Of a DNA stretch of 30,034 nt, positions 7,684 to 15,781 are shown piece by piece. Position numbers and translations under genes: made by a program. This DNA comes from a virus, in the IMG/VR virus record IMGVR_UViG_3300035688_000053, positions 1 through 30,034 of that record; one strand, written 5' to 3'. How positions within the stretch are numbered: the first letter of the stretch is position 1; the number at the start of each line of letters is the position of its first letter. A model generated the notes under the pieces. That model searched no databases. It saw only the letters and a list, made by a program, of their open reading frames with translations, and was not told the origin of the DNA.

Positions 7684-8502
7684 ATGGCTACACTTCTGAG
7701 CAACGCGAACGTTAAGACGCTTACCGACAACATGGCCAAGGTCTACGCCGAGCTCGGCGCCATCCTCGAGTCCGGCGTCGGCGAGGCGAACCTGCACGCC
7801 GTAGCCGCGTATGCGGTAGTTCTTGGCCTCGGCACGACGCTTGACGACTACTACCCGACCAAGGACCTGCTCGACGCGATGAAGGCGATGGCGGATAACG
7901 TCGAGACGGGCGCGGCGACGGCCTCGATGATGCAGGCCGCGCTCGCGGCCCTGGACCAGCACCTGAGCCTGCGGGGTAACACCGTGGACTCTTCCATCGT
8001 TGACATCGCGACGTACGCAACTTACTACAACAAGTCGCCGGCCGACCCCACGACGATGCTTTACATCCCGGAGTTCGGCGACCTCTACAACGCCATCAAG
8101 GCCCGATATATGGACGTCAAGAACGTCTCCGGGGATGACCAGGCGGACATGGGGCACTGGGCAGTGGCCGGAGGGTTCGTGAATGGAACCGCGCTTGACG
8201 AGACCAAGTATGGCCTCGTAAAGCCGAAGCTCGTGGTTACCGGGGGCGGCTTCACGTCGAGCGACCACGTTGCTGTCGTCGTGACGGGCAAAAACCACCT
8301 GGGAGCCACGGGGGTCCTCTGGCACTACACCAGTCCGGGTACGGACCTCGGTGACGGCACCTACTACTTCACCGAAGCACCCGAGAACGGCACGCAGGTT
8401 CACTGGATACGCGATGTGACCGGGATCGCCATTACTGGAGGGAGCCTCGCGGGCAGCGGCACGGCGAAGGTAACAGGATCGCGTGTCAGGGCCCTGCCGT
8501 AG
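7684..8502 (+). CDS. Abundant structural protein candidate, 272 aa, unknown family
   Basis: The ATG is preceded by a strong AGGAGGACC site. The N-terminal half is Ala/Met-rich helix (NMAKVYAELGAILESGVGEA; LLDAMKAMADNVETG; ASMMQAALAALDQHLSL). The C-terminal half is Gly/Thr-rich strand (KPKLVVTGGGFTSSDHVAVV, then GTYYFTEAPENGTQVHWIRD). I do not recognise it. Codon use is strongly biased to G/C-ending codons and the leader is shared with the tail tube gene, which suggests high expression and a virion component. Its location between connectors and tail-completion genes leaves head decoration, neck or tail roles all possible. Confidence 0.75.
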   Translation: MATLLSNANVKTLTDNMAKVYAELGAILESGVGEANLHAVAAYAVVLGLGTTLDDYYPTKDLLDAMKAMADNVETGAATASMMQAALAALDQHLSLRGNTVDSSIVDIATYATYYNKSPADPTTMLYIPEFGDLYNAIKARYMDVKNVSGDDQADMGHWAVAGGFVNGTALDETKYGLVKPKLVVTGGGFTSSDHVAVVVTGKNHLGATGVLWHYTSPGTDLGDGTYYFTEAPENGTQVHWIRDVTGIAITGGSLAGSGTAKVTGSRVRALP

Positions 8503-8532
8503 AAGGGACACCTTACAAGGGACACACCCATC

Positions 8533-9195
8533 ATGACTGCAATCCTCGACATGGAGGGACTCGGCGAGTTCAGGCAGATGCTTGAGCGCATAAGCAGGCG
8601 TGTGTCCGACCTGCGGCCTTATCTGAATCGAGTTGCGATCGAGCTGCGTAAGGGTTTTGCCGAGATGTTCAACACCGAGGGGGCGGCAGGCGGCGAAAGG
8701 TGGAAACCGCTTGCACCCTCGACCATCGCGGCCAAGCAGCAGATGTTCGAGGCCGGGGAGATACGGGGTCGCATCCGCGGCGTGCGGGCGCGCCTGCGTG
8801 CTGGCCAGTTGCAGGCCGGAGAGATCCCCGGGATCCTGATTCGCACGGGCACGCTCAAGGACAGCGTCGTAAGGCGCGGGTTCAGGGGGAACATCCACAG
8901 GATCGGGGGCGATGGCCGCTCCGTGGAGCTCGGCACCTCGGTGCCGTATGCGGCCGTTCACGAATACGGTGGCGCTGGTCCCTACACAATCGCGCCGGTG
9001 AACAAACCGTTCCTTGCGTGGTTTGGGATTCGCGGCGACGGGAAACCCGGGTGGGTCTATGCGCGAATGGTCAGACATCCGGCGCTCGCCCGCCGGTCCT
9101 TCCTGGTAGTCACGGAAGACGCTTGGAACGAGATTATGAGGCTGAGCGAAGAGCTCCTCTCCGGGGCCGAGGCGCCCGTGTCGGCGGAGGATTAG
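8533..9195 (+). CDS. Tail completion protein, Mu gpG / P2 gpS (virion morphogenesis) type
   Basis: The 220-residue protein starts with a helical region (LGEFRQMLERISRRVSDLRP, then NRVAIELRKGFAEMF). The middle motif GGERWKPLAPSTIAAK matches the W-x-PL-x-xST-x-xxK pattern of phage virion morphogenesis proteins, and VPYAAVHEYGG is the usual closing motif of that family. Such proteins complete the tail or join head to tail. The C-terminus (RRSFLVVTEDAWNEIMRLSE) also fits, as family members end with an R-x-FL-x-x helix. It is followed after four bases by the next gene. Confidence 0.84.
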   Translation: MTAILDMEGLGEFRQMLERISRRVSDLRPYLNRVAIELRKGFAEMFNTEGAAGGERWKPLAPSTIAAKQQMFEAGEIRGRIRGVRARLRAGQLQAGEIPGILIRTGTLKDSVVRRGFRGNIHRIGGDGRSVELGTSVPYAAVHEYGGAGPYTIAPVNKPFLAWFGIRGDGKPGWVYARMVRHPALARRSFLVVTEDAWNEIMRLSEELLSGAEAPVSAED

Positions 9196-9199
9196 CCCA

Positions 9200-10021
9200 A
9201 TGGCGAGGATCCACATCATATCGGTGACCAACGTCAGAGACTCGGTTAGCGCGGACGTCCAAAGCGACCGGGCGCCGACAGGCGCCATCAGCTTTTTTGC
9301 CCGAAGGACGCCGCCGGATCCCGCCTCCGGCAAGTACGGTGATGCCTGCGCTAAGAGCGACCTCTCGCCTACCAAATGGCGTGTGACACTGCCAGCGGAG
9401 GTCTACGTTGGTGCGGGTCGGCCAGCGCGCCTCTTTTACATCACTGTCAAGGACGCCGGCGAGCAACCCGCAGATCAATACTCTGCTTATCTCACGCCCG
9501 CGGGCGAGCTTGAAGGCGCGGGGGCCGTCTGGGTCGGCATCTCAGACGTCGAGGACATTGACGAGATTGCCCTGATCCTCGTAAAGACGCTCAAGGACAA
9601 CCGCAAGGGCATCGAGTCCCGGATGCAGCAGATCGAGCCAGGCACGACCGTCAAGCAGATCGTTTACGGCTTGCCCGAGAGAATCGAGAGCTATCCGGCG
9701 ATCTGTGTGGCGCAGGCCAACTTCCAGGAGCAGTACGCTGGCCCAGACTATATGCGCATGGCGAACGTGGGCGCGGAGGTCTACGGCTACATCGCACACG
9801 ACAGTCCGACGACCCAGGAGCGATTGGTCGCGGTCTTTGGCCGCGCGGTGCAGCGGATACTGAACCAGATCGCCTATGAGACGATCGGGCTGTCCACAGG
9901 CGTCACGATCACTTATTGCGAAGCGCCAAGCCTCCAGTTCGGCGACCAGTGGAACGGCCAGAGGTTCCTTGCGACCTGGGTCTGCGGCTGGCAGGCTCGG
10001 CTCGCGCTGACCGAGTCCTAG
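9200..10021 (+). CDS. Tail protein, possibly with a tail-terminator-like domain, 273 aa
   Basis: A GGAGG site overlaps the preceding stop region. The N-terminal 110 residues (MARIHIISVTNVRDSVSADV ... KWRVTLPAEVYVGAG) look like a separate strand-rich domain. The C-terminal part begins with a helix (EIALILVKTLKDNRKGIESR), then strands (PAICVAQANFQEQY; ANVGAEVYGYIAHDSPT) and a helix (ERLVAVFGRAVQRILNQ). That order, together with a place just before the tail tube gene, resembles tail terminator proteins that cap the tube. The fused N-terminal domain would be unusual. The assignment is inferred. Confidence 0.66.
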   Translation: MARIHIISVTNVRDSVSADVQSDRAPTGAISFFARRTPPDPASGKYGDACAKSDLSPTKWRVTLPAEVYVGAGRPARLFYITVKDAGEQPADQYSAYLTPAGELEGAGAVWVGISDVEDIDEIALILVKTLKDNRKGIESRMQQIEPGTTVKQIVYGLPERIESYPAICVAQANFQEQYAGPDYMRMANVGAEVYGYIAHDSPTTQERLVAVFGRAVQRILNQIAYETIGLSTGVTITYCEAPSLQFGDQWNGQRFLATWVCGWQARLALTES

Positions 10022-10085
10022 ACGTGCGGCACTTTAGCAGTGTAGAGAGTGACGCAACCATAACCTGATCAAGAGTGCAGAGACG

Positions 10086-10110
10086 CCGTGGCGTTGCCGT
10101 CGAGGAGGAC
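10086..10110 (+). promoter_or_regulatory. Leader element shared with the 7684 gene (copy 2)
   Basis: CCGTGGCGTTGCC (10086-10098) and the ribosome site GAGGAGGAC (10102-10110) precede ATG 10115. The same 13-mer and ribosome site stand before the 7684 gene, and no other gene start in the window has them. The GTG at 10088 lies inside this element and is rejected as the start. Confidence 0.6.
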
Positions 10111-10114
10111 CCAG

Positions 10115-11086
10115 ATGGCAACAAAATTCTACACTCCCGGGTATCGCAATGCTATGGCCATGAAGAAGCCCGGCGGTTCGGCGTGGGTCAACCTGCCGAT
10201 CTTGCCTGGGACTGGCTTTGCCATGCCCTACAACTACCAGATTCCGGCCGTGATTTCCGGCTTCAACGTGTACCAGTTCAACGCCGTGGAGGGCCTGCAG
10301 TTCGCGACCATCAACCTGCAGACCCTGATCATGAAGAGCTGGTGGTCGGGGGCCAAAGCCGATTTGTGGGAGAAGTGGTTCCCTGAGAGGGCGACGAACG
10401 ATGATACCGACGATCTGGGAAACGGCAGCGATCCGTGCCTCAAGTTCTGGTTCGGTTCCGCAGAGGGTCCAACCTCGCCAGAGGGCCGCGGGTTCGAGTT
10501 TACCCGCGGGAAGGTCAACTGGGCAAGGCTCGGTGCGAGCCAGGGGGACCTCATTAGGCTCTCCATGCAGATCCTCGCAACGGGGTTTACGCCAATCAGC
10601 GCGATGCCCGGCGAAATGAAGATCATAACCGATCCGCCAGCCGCCAGCCAGCACGTCGAGCTGGGGGGCGCGCTTACGCACTCGCCGGGCCCCAATGGCA
10701 CTCCGGTGGTCTCCTGGGAGCTTGCGCTGATGAACAACCTGATGCCGTCTCCGCTGTTGAACTCCGAGGTGTACCCCTACGAGTTCAACGCGGGCCAGTT
10801 CACGGGATCAATGAGGCTCGTAATGCCGGTGGCGGTGGACCTGCCACTGGAGGTTGCACCCGGACTGTTGCCAGAGTCGTGCAACTTCATAATCAAGTGC
10901 CCGACAGATCGGCGGGAGCCGGGCGAGGGAGACGCCATGACATTCAAGGTCAAGAACTATCTGGCACTCGACCCGCGCGAGAGGACTGTAATGCTGCCGC
11001 GGCAACTCAAAGAGGTCAACTACGCGTGCCTGGGCGAATGGAAGACTGGCGATCCGGCCATGTCCAGGCCAATCGAATTCGCATAG
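10115..11086 (+). CDS. Major tail tube protein
   Basis: ATG 10115 is chosen because GAGGAGG lies five to ten bases upstream. The 323-residue protein starts ATKFYTPGYRNAM and has alternating strands (YQIPAVISGFNVYQFNAVEG; MRLVMPVAVDLPLEVAPG; MTFKVKNYLALD), with no membrane segment. Strong initiation signals, high-G/C codon bias and, above all, its place immediately before the tail chaperone pair and tape measure gene identify it as the tube protein of a long non-contractile tail. No sheath gene is found. The size is larger than a minimal tube protein, so an extra surface domain is likely, perhaps around residues 95-150. Confidence 0.75.
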   Translation: MATKFYTPGYRNAMAMKKPGGSAWVNLPILPGTGFAMPYNYQIPAVISGFNVYQFNAVEGLQFATINLQTLIMKSWWSGAKADLWEKWFPERATNDDTDDLGNGSDPCLKFWFGSAEGPTSPEGRGFEFTRGKVNWARLGASQGDLIRLSMQILATGFTPISAMPGEMKIITDPPAASQHVELGGALTHSPGPNGTPVVSWELALMNNLMPSPLLNSEVYPYEFNAGQFTGSMRLVMPVAVDLPLEVAPGLLPESCNFIIKCPTDRREPGEGDAMTFKVKNYLALDPRERTVMLPRQLKEVNYACLGEWKTGDPAMSRPIEFA

Positions 11087-11097
11087 GAGGCAAGACA

Positions 11098-11694
11098 ATG
11101 CAGCACGTGACGTTCGAGTGTGTGGTCAGGTTCGTCTCCAGCGAGGGCGATATTTACGTCCTTGCCGATGCTGACGACCTGATGGCCGTGGAGGGAAGCA
11201 TCGCGCGCGGCGAAGAGTTTGCGGCGGGGTTCTCCGGAGAGCGACCCCGAAAGGGAAAGGCCGAGCCAAAGGAGCCGAAGATAGACCCGGCACAGCTCGC
11301 AGTCGTCCAGATGCAGCTCGCGGCCGACAGGGCCTTCCTGGAGCAACAGAGGCGATTGGTAGTCGCATACGGCCAGGCGGCGGAGAGCATGACCGCGGTG
11401 ATGCACAGGTGGACCTACCGCGAGTACTATTCAGCGCTCGAGGAGGCCCGTCGCTACGCGGTAGACCTCTCCGCACCGACTGTTGACCAGGCCGCGTTCC
11501 GGACGGCGATACTGGCCAAGTGCATCGAGTCCTGGACCCTAGACGAGCCTGTCAGTCGAGACGGTATTGAGAGTCTGCCGCGGCAGATCGTGGAGACGCT
11601 GTTTGCCAGATTGCAGAGGAGGAGCGAGCCGACGAGCGATCGGCTCGATTTTCTTCGCGCTCTTGGCAAGCGACCTGGCGAACGACCGGCTTAG
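11098..11694 (+). CDS. Tail assembly chaperone, upstream part (lambda gpG-like), 198 aa
   Basis: ATG 11098 follows AGGAGG (11085-11090). The protein begins with a small strand domain (MQHVTFECVVRFVSSEGDIY), then a charged linker (about 45-60), then long helices (IDPAQLAVVQMQLAADRAFL; MHRWTYREYYSALEEARRYA). It lies exactly between the tail tube and tape measure genes and overlaps a second frame that ends inside the tape measure start, the arrangement known for gpG/gpGT pairs. These chaperones coat the tape measure protein during tail assembly. After about residue 185 the zero frame turns Arg/Pro-rich (GKRPGERPA), as expected beyond a shift site. Confidence 0.8.
   Translation: MQHVTFECVVRFVSSEGDIYVLADADDLMAVEGSIARGEEFAAGFSGERPRKGKAEPKEPKIDPAQLAVVQMQLAADRAFLEQQRRLVVAYGQAAESMTAVMHRWTYREYYSALEEARRYAVDLSAPTVDQAAFRTAILAKCIESWTLDEPVSRDGIESLPRQIVETLFARLQRRSEPTSDRLDFLRALGKRPGERPA
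11650..11656 (+). other. Candidate programmed +1 (alternatively -2) frameshift site
   Basis: In the zero frame the codons are GAT TTT CTT. A tRNA-Phe on TTT (11650-11652) can move forward one base to TTC (11651-11653), because the same tRNA reads both codons. Continuing from 11654 gives FALLASDLANDRL in the downstream frame. That frame is open from 11543 to 11908, so the shift must lie in 11543-11691. The upstream part of the frame is Arg/Cys-rich and implausible, which favours a site near 11640-11660. The exact codon is a proposal. Confidence 0.5.
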
Positions 11695-11911
11695 CAATCT
11701 CGATCGGATTACGCTGCCAGTCCACCTGTGGAGGTTCTGGCAGAGGTTCGGCCTCTTGCCCGAAGGCATTATGGACTACCCGCGCTACGTAGTCGAGGAT
11801 TTCATCGAGTTCGACGGGATGATGCGCGACGCCCTGACTCCACGCACGCAAGATCAGGACACGGGAGGTTTACCAGGTGCCGGAGGGGACAGAGCGGGAG
11901 GCCAAACTTAG
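11654..11911 (+). CDS. Tail assembly chaperone, downstream frame (T part of gpGT-like fusion)
   Basis: This frame encodes FALLASDLANDRLSNLDRI, then LPVHLWRFWQRFGLLPEGIM and DYPRYVVEDFIEFDGMMRDA, which is sensible protein with the Trp-rich helical character of chaperone T parts. There is no ATG with a ribosome site near its beginning; the first in-frame ATG is 11771. Production as a fusion of about 270 residues with the upstream gene is therefore the best explanation. It overlaps the tape measure start by 35 bases. In phages where this was studied, both the short G and the fused GT forms are required, with GT made as a minority product. Confidence 0.72.
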   Translation, partial: FALLASDLANDRLSNLDRITLPVHLWRFWQRFGLLPEGIMDYPRYVVEDFIEFDGMMRDALTPRTQDQDTGGLPGAGGDRAGGQT

Positions 11912-14900
11912 ATTTCAAACCGAGGGCGCGGACCAGCTTATCGGGTCGCTCGACCGACTGATCGAGCGCCTTGAGCGCGTCCAGTCGGCGGTGGGAGGTG
12001 GAGCCGCCGCACAGCCCTCAACCGGTTATGGGTCCGCAGCCGCCACCCAGCCCGCCGCCGTGCCAGCCGGCGGCGGGCTGTCCCTCTTTCAGTCCCAATC
12101 CGCAATACCTCTTCAGACCGGCGGACTCCCAAGCCCGCAGCAGCAGGCGCTTCAAGCCCAGGGGCAGATCACAACTGCCACTCCGACCTCCTGGCGGATG
12201 ACCCCAGGCGGCGTCTACGCGCCGCCCGGGTACGCGCCTACCCCGCCGATGGTTCCCGTCCAGGGTGCGCTTGTCCCAATGGCGGGGGGCCCGCCAGCGG
12301 TTCCGCAAGTACCTCAAGCTCCGGGGGCTGAGCAGGCGGCTCTCTCGCCGGGCTTGGCTGCCATTGCGTATCTTGCCTACCGGCAAACCGGCATCCTTCC
12401 GGCTGGCTTGGGCTACCAGTATCTCCACCAGGCCGCGATCGGGGCAGCGGCCGGTTACACGATCAACCAGATGCTGGCCCCGCAGTGGCAGATCGAGCAA
12501 GCGTACGCGACAGGTCAGTACGTCACGCCGGAGGCGATCGGGCGCGCTCGGTGGGGGTACGCACAACCGGCTGGGATGCTAGCGGGTGGGGCGCTCATGG
12601 CAGGGGCGGCTGCCCTTATTGCTACGGGAGTCGGTGCGCCCGTCGGTGCCGCGATGGCGGTTGGGGCTGGACTGGGGACGGTGGCGGGCGGGGGCATGGC
12701 CGGGCAGTACGCCGGTGTGCAGCAGGCAGACTTGAGCCGCCAAGAGCAGATCAGGGTCCTGACCGAACAGATGGCGCGGCAGGCCGGGTACGGCCCGTCC
12801 GAAGCGGGCAGACTCAGGGGGCTGATCTACCAGGCGGCGGCACAAACTGGCGGCCTTCGTGACGATACCGCTCTGCAGGCGGCAACGGCGGACCTGACTC
12901 AGGGCCTAACAACCCTGACCGCTGCGGCGCCGCAGTTGGCCACAAGCCCCGCGATGGTCCAATGGGCTGCGCAACTTCAGGCTGGGGGGCCGGAGACCTT
13001 CACTCGGTTCGCTGGGGAATTCGGGGCGCTCCTCGGGCGTGGCGAAAGCGCGGCAACTGTCCAGAGGATGATCGAGCGCAGCGGTCCAGCGGCGGTGCCC
13101 GAACTTCTGACCCGGTTGCAGGCGTACGCCGCTAGGGGCGATGTCACGAGCGCCAAACTCATCCTTGATGCGATCGTGCGGCTCAATAACGCTACGAGGA
13201 CGGAGGGCACTATAGTGCCCCCCGCTGATGTTTACACCAACTATCAGATTGCCTCTGGCCTTGGCCTTCCGGCACCCGCACTTGCTCGCGCGGTTGGATT
13301 CGCACCGGGACAACTCCGGTACGAGGGTGCCGTAACGGCGGGACGGCAGGGCCTCGACTTGGGAACCTTGGCACGGGCCGAGCTGGAGACGCATATCCCC
13401 CTGTTGGGTGCATGGGCTGCGTACTGGGGGGCGGAGGCAGAGGCGCGCCGGTACGAGGGCGCGGGGTTTGAGGGGCCTGCCGGACGCGGCTATGCGCTGG
13501 AGAAGCAGCAGGCGGACGTTGTAGCCTACGTACAGAAACTCGACGCTCTGATAGCTCAAAACGAGGGTCGGACTGACGTGTTGGGCCTGCAGGACCTGGC
13601 GCGCTGGAAGCGCGAGAGGGCGACCCTGGCGCCCACAGCAGGCGGGTATGCCATAGCCAGAGCTGGGGTCGGGTATTACGGGGCGATGGCGCAGGCCGGT
13701 ATCGCGGGCGCGGGCGCAGCCGTAGCGGCCCGAAGGACGCTGGGATTGCCGTGGGCTGGAGCGCTTGAGGAGCGGCGCGGTGCAGAACTTGCCCTTGCTG
13801 GCACCTATGAGTGGTTTGCAACTCAGCCGGGTGTCCCCGTTGAAGAGGCCGCGCAGTACCGCGCAATGGCGGCAGGTCAACGGGCCCAGGCAATTGCGAC
13901 CACCTTTGGGGCAGCCGAGGCTCGCCGGTTGGCGGTAGAAATCCCGGCCAGGGCTGAGTATGGCGTTGCGGGAACCCGGATGGGCGCCGCAATGGCCCGC
14001 GGCGAGATCTGGGGTCCGCTTTTCGAGACGCTCTTCAGCGAGATGACCGCCGCGATCGAGAAACAGATCCAGGCCAAGAAGCGCGAGATCGCGGAGAAGG
14101 TGGGCGCCGGCGCAGGGGAACTTGTCACTGCGCCGCTCAGAGCGGAACTCAGGGGCCTTGAGGCGCAGTTGCCGGGGATCGCACGGCAAGAGTTCGAGAT
14201 GCGGTACGCGCGTCTCGGGATCCCGGTTGCCGCTGGGAGGCAGATAGCGGGTGCGGCCGTCCAGGGACTCTTCGGAATGGGGCGAGCCTACGGCCCCGCC
14301 CTCGAAACAGGGCTGGGCTATCAGGAACAAGCGCTCGGGGCGCAGGTTGGTCTCGCCTGGCAGCAGTGGCAGGACGCAGTGGGGCAATTCGGCGCCGGTT
14401 CCGAGATGGCGGTCCGGGCACAGGCGCAGTACGCCGCAGTCGCCGCCGAGTGGCAGGGCTGGCCCGCGCAGAGGATTAGAACCTGGCAGGCCGGCGAGCA
14501 GATGATACCGGGCTACCAGATGGGCGCTGGTGGCGCGGAGGCGGCCAGAGCCAGGATGGCCTACGGTATGCTCGGGGCGCTTCCTGCGGCGCGGGAGCAG
14601 ATCGCCGGAGCCTACCAGGTCGCAGATGTAGCCAAGCAAGCGCTAGAGCGAGCACGGGGCACGCCGGGCGTCGGTCCGCAAGCCCTGGCCGAATTCCAGG
14701 CTGGCTGGCAGCAGGCGCAGACGCAGGCGGCGATGACGACCCTTCAGGCCCTGGCGCCCGGTCTGCCAGCCGCTACTGAGGAAGCGATGGCTCAGGCCGA
14801 CTTTCAGCGAGCTGTCCTCGGCATGACCTGGACTAGCCGGGGGAGCCTCCGACAAACCGTTCGGCAGCAAATGGGCGCCAGCTACCAGGCGGTGCAGGAT

Positions 14901-15476
14901 CTGGTTGGTCAAAGGGACGCCGCCATGCGGGAGGCCCGAACGCCGGAGGAGCGCATACGCCTGGCCCGTACCTATAACGACTCCATCCGGCAAGCCTGGA
15001 TGGGGGTCGTCTCCGCCGAACAGCAGCTCGAGCAGGGGTGGCAGGAACGCATCGTAAGCGCCTTCTGGGGGATGCCCGCCAATGCGAATCTTGCACTCGA
15101 GGAGTTCAACTACGCAGGCGCGGTCACGCGAGGCGGCGCGTTCGGCCGGCACCTCGGCGGAACCTCAGCCCAGACAGAATACTACAGGCGACAGCCACTT
15201 TACGGCACCAGTTATGCAGGCGCGGGTCTGTTCAATGTGCCACTGACCTTCATGTCAAGCGGCCTGGCGGGAATCACCCAGGGAATGCCGTGGGGCGCAG
15301 GCACACCCGATCTTGGCGCGCTCGCGAACGCGAGCCTGGTCGGGGGTGCGATAGAAGCCCATATACACGTCCACGTCCATTACCCGGATGGCTCTGAGAC
15401 CTACCACAAGGTTCACCAGTCCGTTGATGTGAGTAATATCTTCGCGAGGAGGGTGCCGGTCCAGAATGGAAGCTAA
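11877..15476 (+). CDS. Tail tape measure protein, 1199 aa
   Basis: The GTG start at 11877 has GGAGG (11864-11868) in front and overlaps the chaperone frame. It is the longest gene in the window. The protein shows features of tape measure proteins: an N-terminal amphipathic helix (DQLIGSLDRLIERLERVQSA), an Ala/Gly/Pro-rich linker (about 40-150), a strongly hydrophobic Gly/Ala segment (about 222-275), then long Ala/Gln/Arg/Glu helices to about 1100. It sets tail length and is threaded into the host envelope during DNA ejection. The C-terminus (AHIHVHVHYPDG ... HKVHQSVDV) is His-rich and may bind metal or the tail tip. By the usual rule of about 0.15 nm per residue, a tail of very roughly 170-180 nm is expected. 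Confidence 0.88.
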   Translation: MPEGTEREAKLRFQTEGADQLIGSLDRLIERLERVQSAVGGGAAAQPSTGYGSAAATQPAAVPAGGGLSLFQSQSAIPLQTGGLPSPQQQALQAQGQITTATPTSWRMTPGGVYAPPGYAPTPPMVPVQGALVPMAGGPPAVPQVPQAPGAEQAALSPGLAAIAYLAYRQTGILPAGLGYQYLHQAAIGAAAGYTINQMLAPQWQIEQAYATGQYVTPEAIGRARWGYAQPAGMLAGGALMAGAAALIATGVGAPVGAAMAVGAGLGTVAGGGMAGQYAGVQQADLSRQEQIRVLTEQMARQAGYGPSEAGRLRGLIYQAAAQTGGLRDDTALQAATADLTQGLTTLTAAAPQLATSPAMVQWAAQLQAGGPETFTRFAGEFGALLGRGESAATVQRMIERSGPAAVPELLTRLQAYAARGDVTSAKLILDAIVRLNNATRTEGTIVPPADVYTNYQIASGLGLPAPALARAVGFAPGQLRYEGAVTAGRQGLDLGTLARAELETHIPLLGAWAAYWGAEAEARRYEGAGFEGPAGRGYALEKQQADVVAYVQKLDALIAQNEGRTDVLGLQDLARWKRERATLAPTAGGYAIARAGVGYYGAMAQAGIAGAGAAVAARRTLGLPWAGALEERRGAELALAGTYEWFATQPGVPVEEAAQYRAMAAGQRAQAIATTFGAAEARRLAVEIPARAEYGVAGTRMGAAMARGEIWGPLFETLFSEMTAAIEKQIQAKKREIAEKVGAGAGELVTAPLRAELRGLEAQLPGIARQEFEMRYARLGIPVAAGRQIAGAAVQGLFGMGRAYGPALETGLGYQEQALGAQVGLAWQQWQDAVGQFGAGSEMAVRAQAQYAAVAAEWQGWPAQRIRTWQAGEQMIPGYQMGAGGAEAARARMAYGMLGALPAAREQIAGAYQVADVAKQALERARGTPGVGPQALAEFQAGWQQAQTQAAMTTLQALAPGLPAATEEAMAQADFQRAVLGMTWTSRGSLRQTVRQQMGASYQAVQDLVGQRDAAMREARTPEERIRLARTYNDSIRQAWMGVVSAEQQLEQGWQERIVSAFWGMPANANLALEEFNYAGAVTRGGAFGRHLGGTSAQTEYYRRQPLYGTSYAGAGLFNVPLTFMSSGLAGITQGMPWGAGTPDLGALANASLVGGAIEAHIHVHVHYPDGSETYHKVHQSVDVSNIFARRVPVQNGS

Positions 15477-15777
15477 AGGGCTACGTCGGCAATTTACCGC
15501 AAAGAGTCCCCACGGGCTGGGTCACTGCGTGAAACGCGCGGCGACGCGGCTGCCTCCTGGCGAGGTAGCTACAATCACAGTCCGTGGGTGCTCGATTGAT
15601 ACCCTGGTCTCGGCGCTGAACAGCGCGGGCGGCTGGAGTTATCTGTCCACAGCGGAGGATGCGGCCGGGTCGTCTGTCTGTGTGCGCAAAGTGGATTTGA
15701 AGCAGACGTCGCCGCCAAGCCCGGTGAGGATCCACACTCTGCCCCGCAAGACGATCCTGATAGACCACGGGAGGTAG
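15466..15777 (+). CDS. Small basic protein between tape measure and tail-tip genes, 103 aa
   Basis: ATG 15466 overlaps the end of the tape measure gene. The sequence is basic at the start (MEAKGLRRQFTAKSPHGLGH), followed by a compact mixed fold (GEVATITVRGCSIDTLVSAL; GGWSYLSTAEDAAGSSVCVR) and ends KTILIDHGR. I do not recognise it. The position is that of small distal-tail or tape-measure-associated proteins. The overlap and the four-base gap to the next start support it as a real gene in the tail operon. Confidence 0.65.
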   Translation: MEAKGLRRQFTAKSPHGLGHCVKRAATRLPPGEVATITVRGCSIDTLVSALNSAGGWSYLSTAEDAAGSSVCVRKVDLKQTSPPSPVRIHTLPRKTILIDHGR

Positions 15778-15781
15778 GCGG

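Noticed and set aside
7636-9375. Leftward open frame of 579 codons
   Set aside because: It is antisense to three well-supported genes (7684, 8533 and part of 9200), is rich in Arg/Gly/Pro/His, and has no ribosome site or domain. High GC with biased third positions leaves the opposite frame open.
11543-11911. Independent gene starting at TTG 11567
   Set aside because: Its first 25 residues are Arg/Cys-rich and unlike protein, and it lacks a ribosome site. A frameshift fusion explains it better.
12906-14639. Leftward open frame of 577 codons inside the tape measure gene
   Set aside because: Arg/Pro/Ser-rich composition with no motif. It is explained as a shadow of the tape measure frame.
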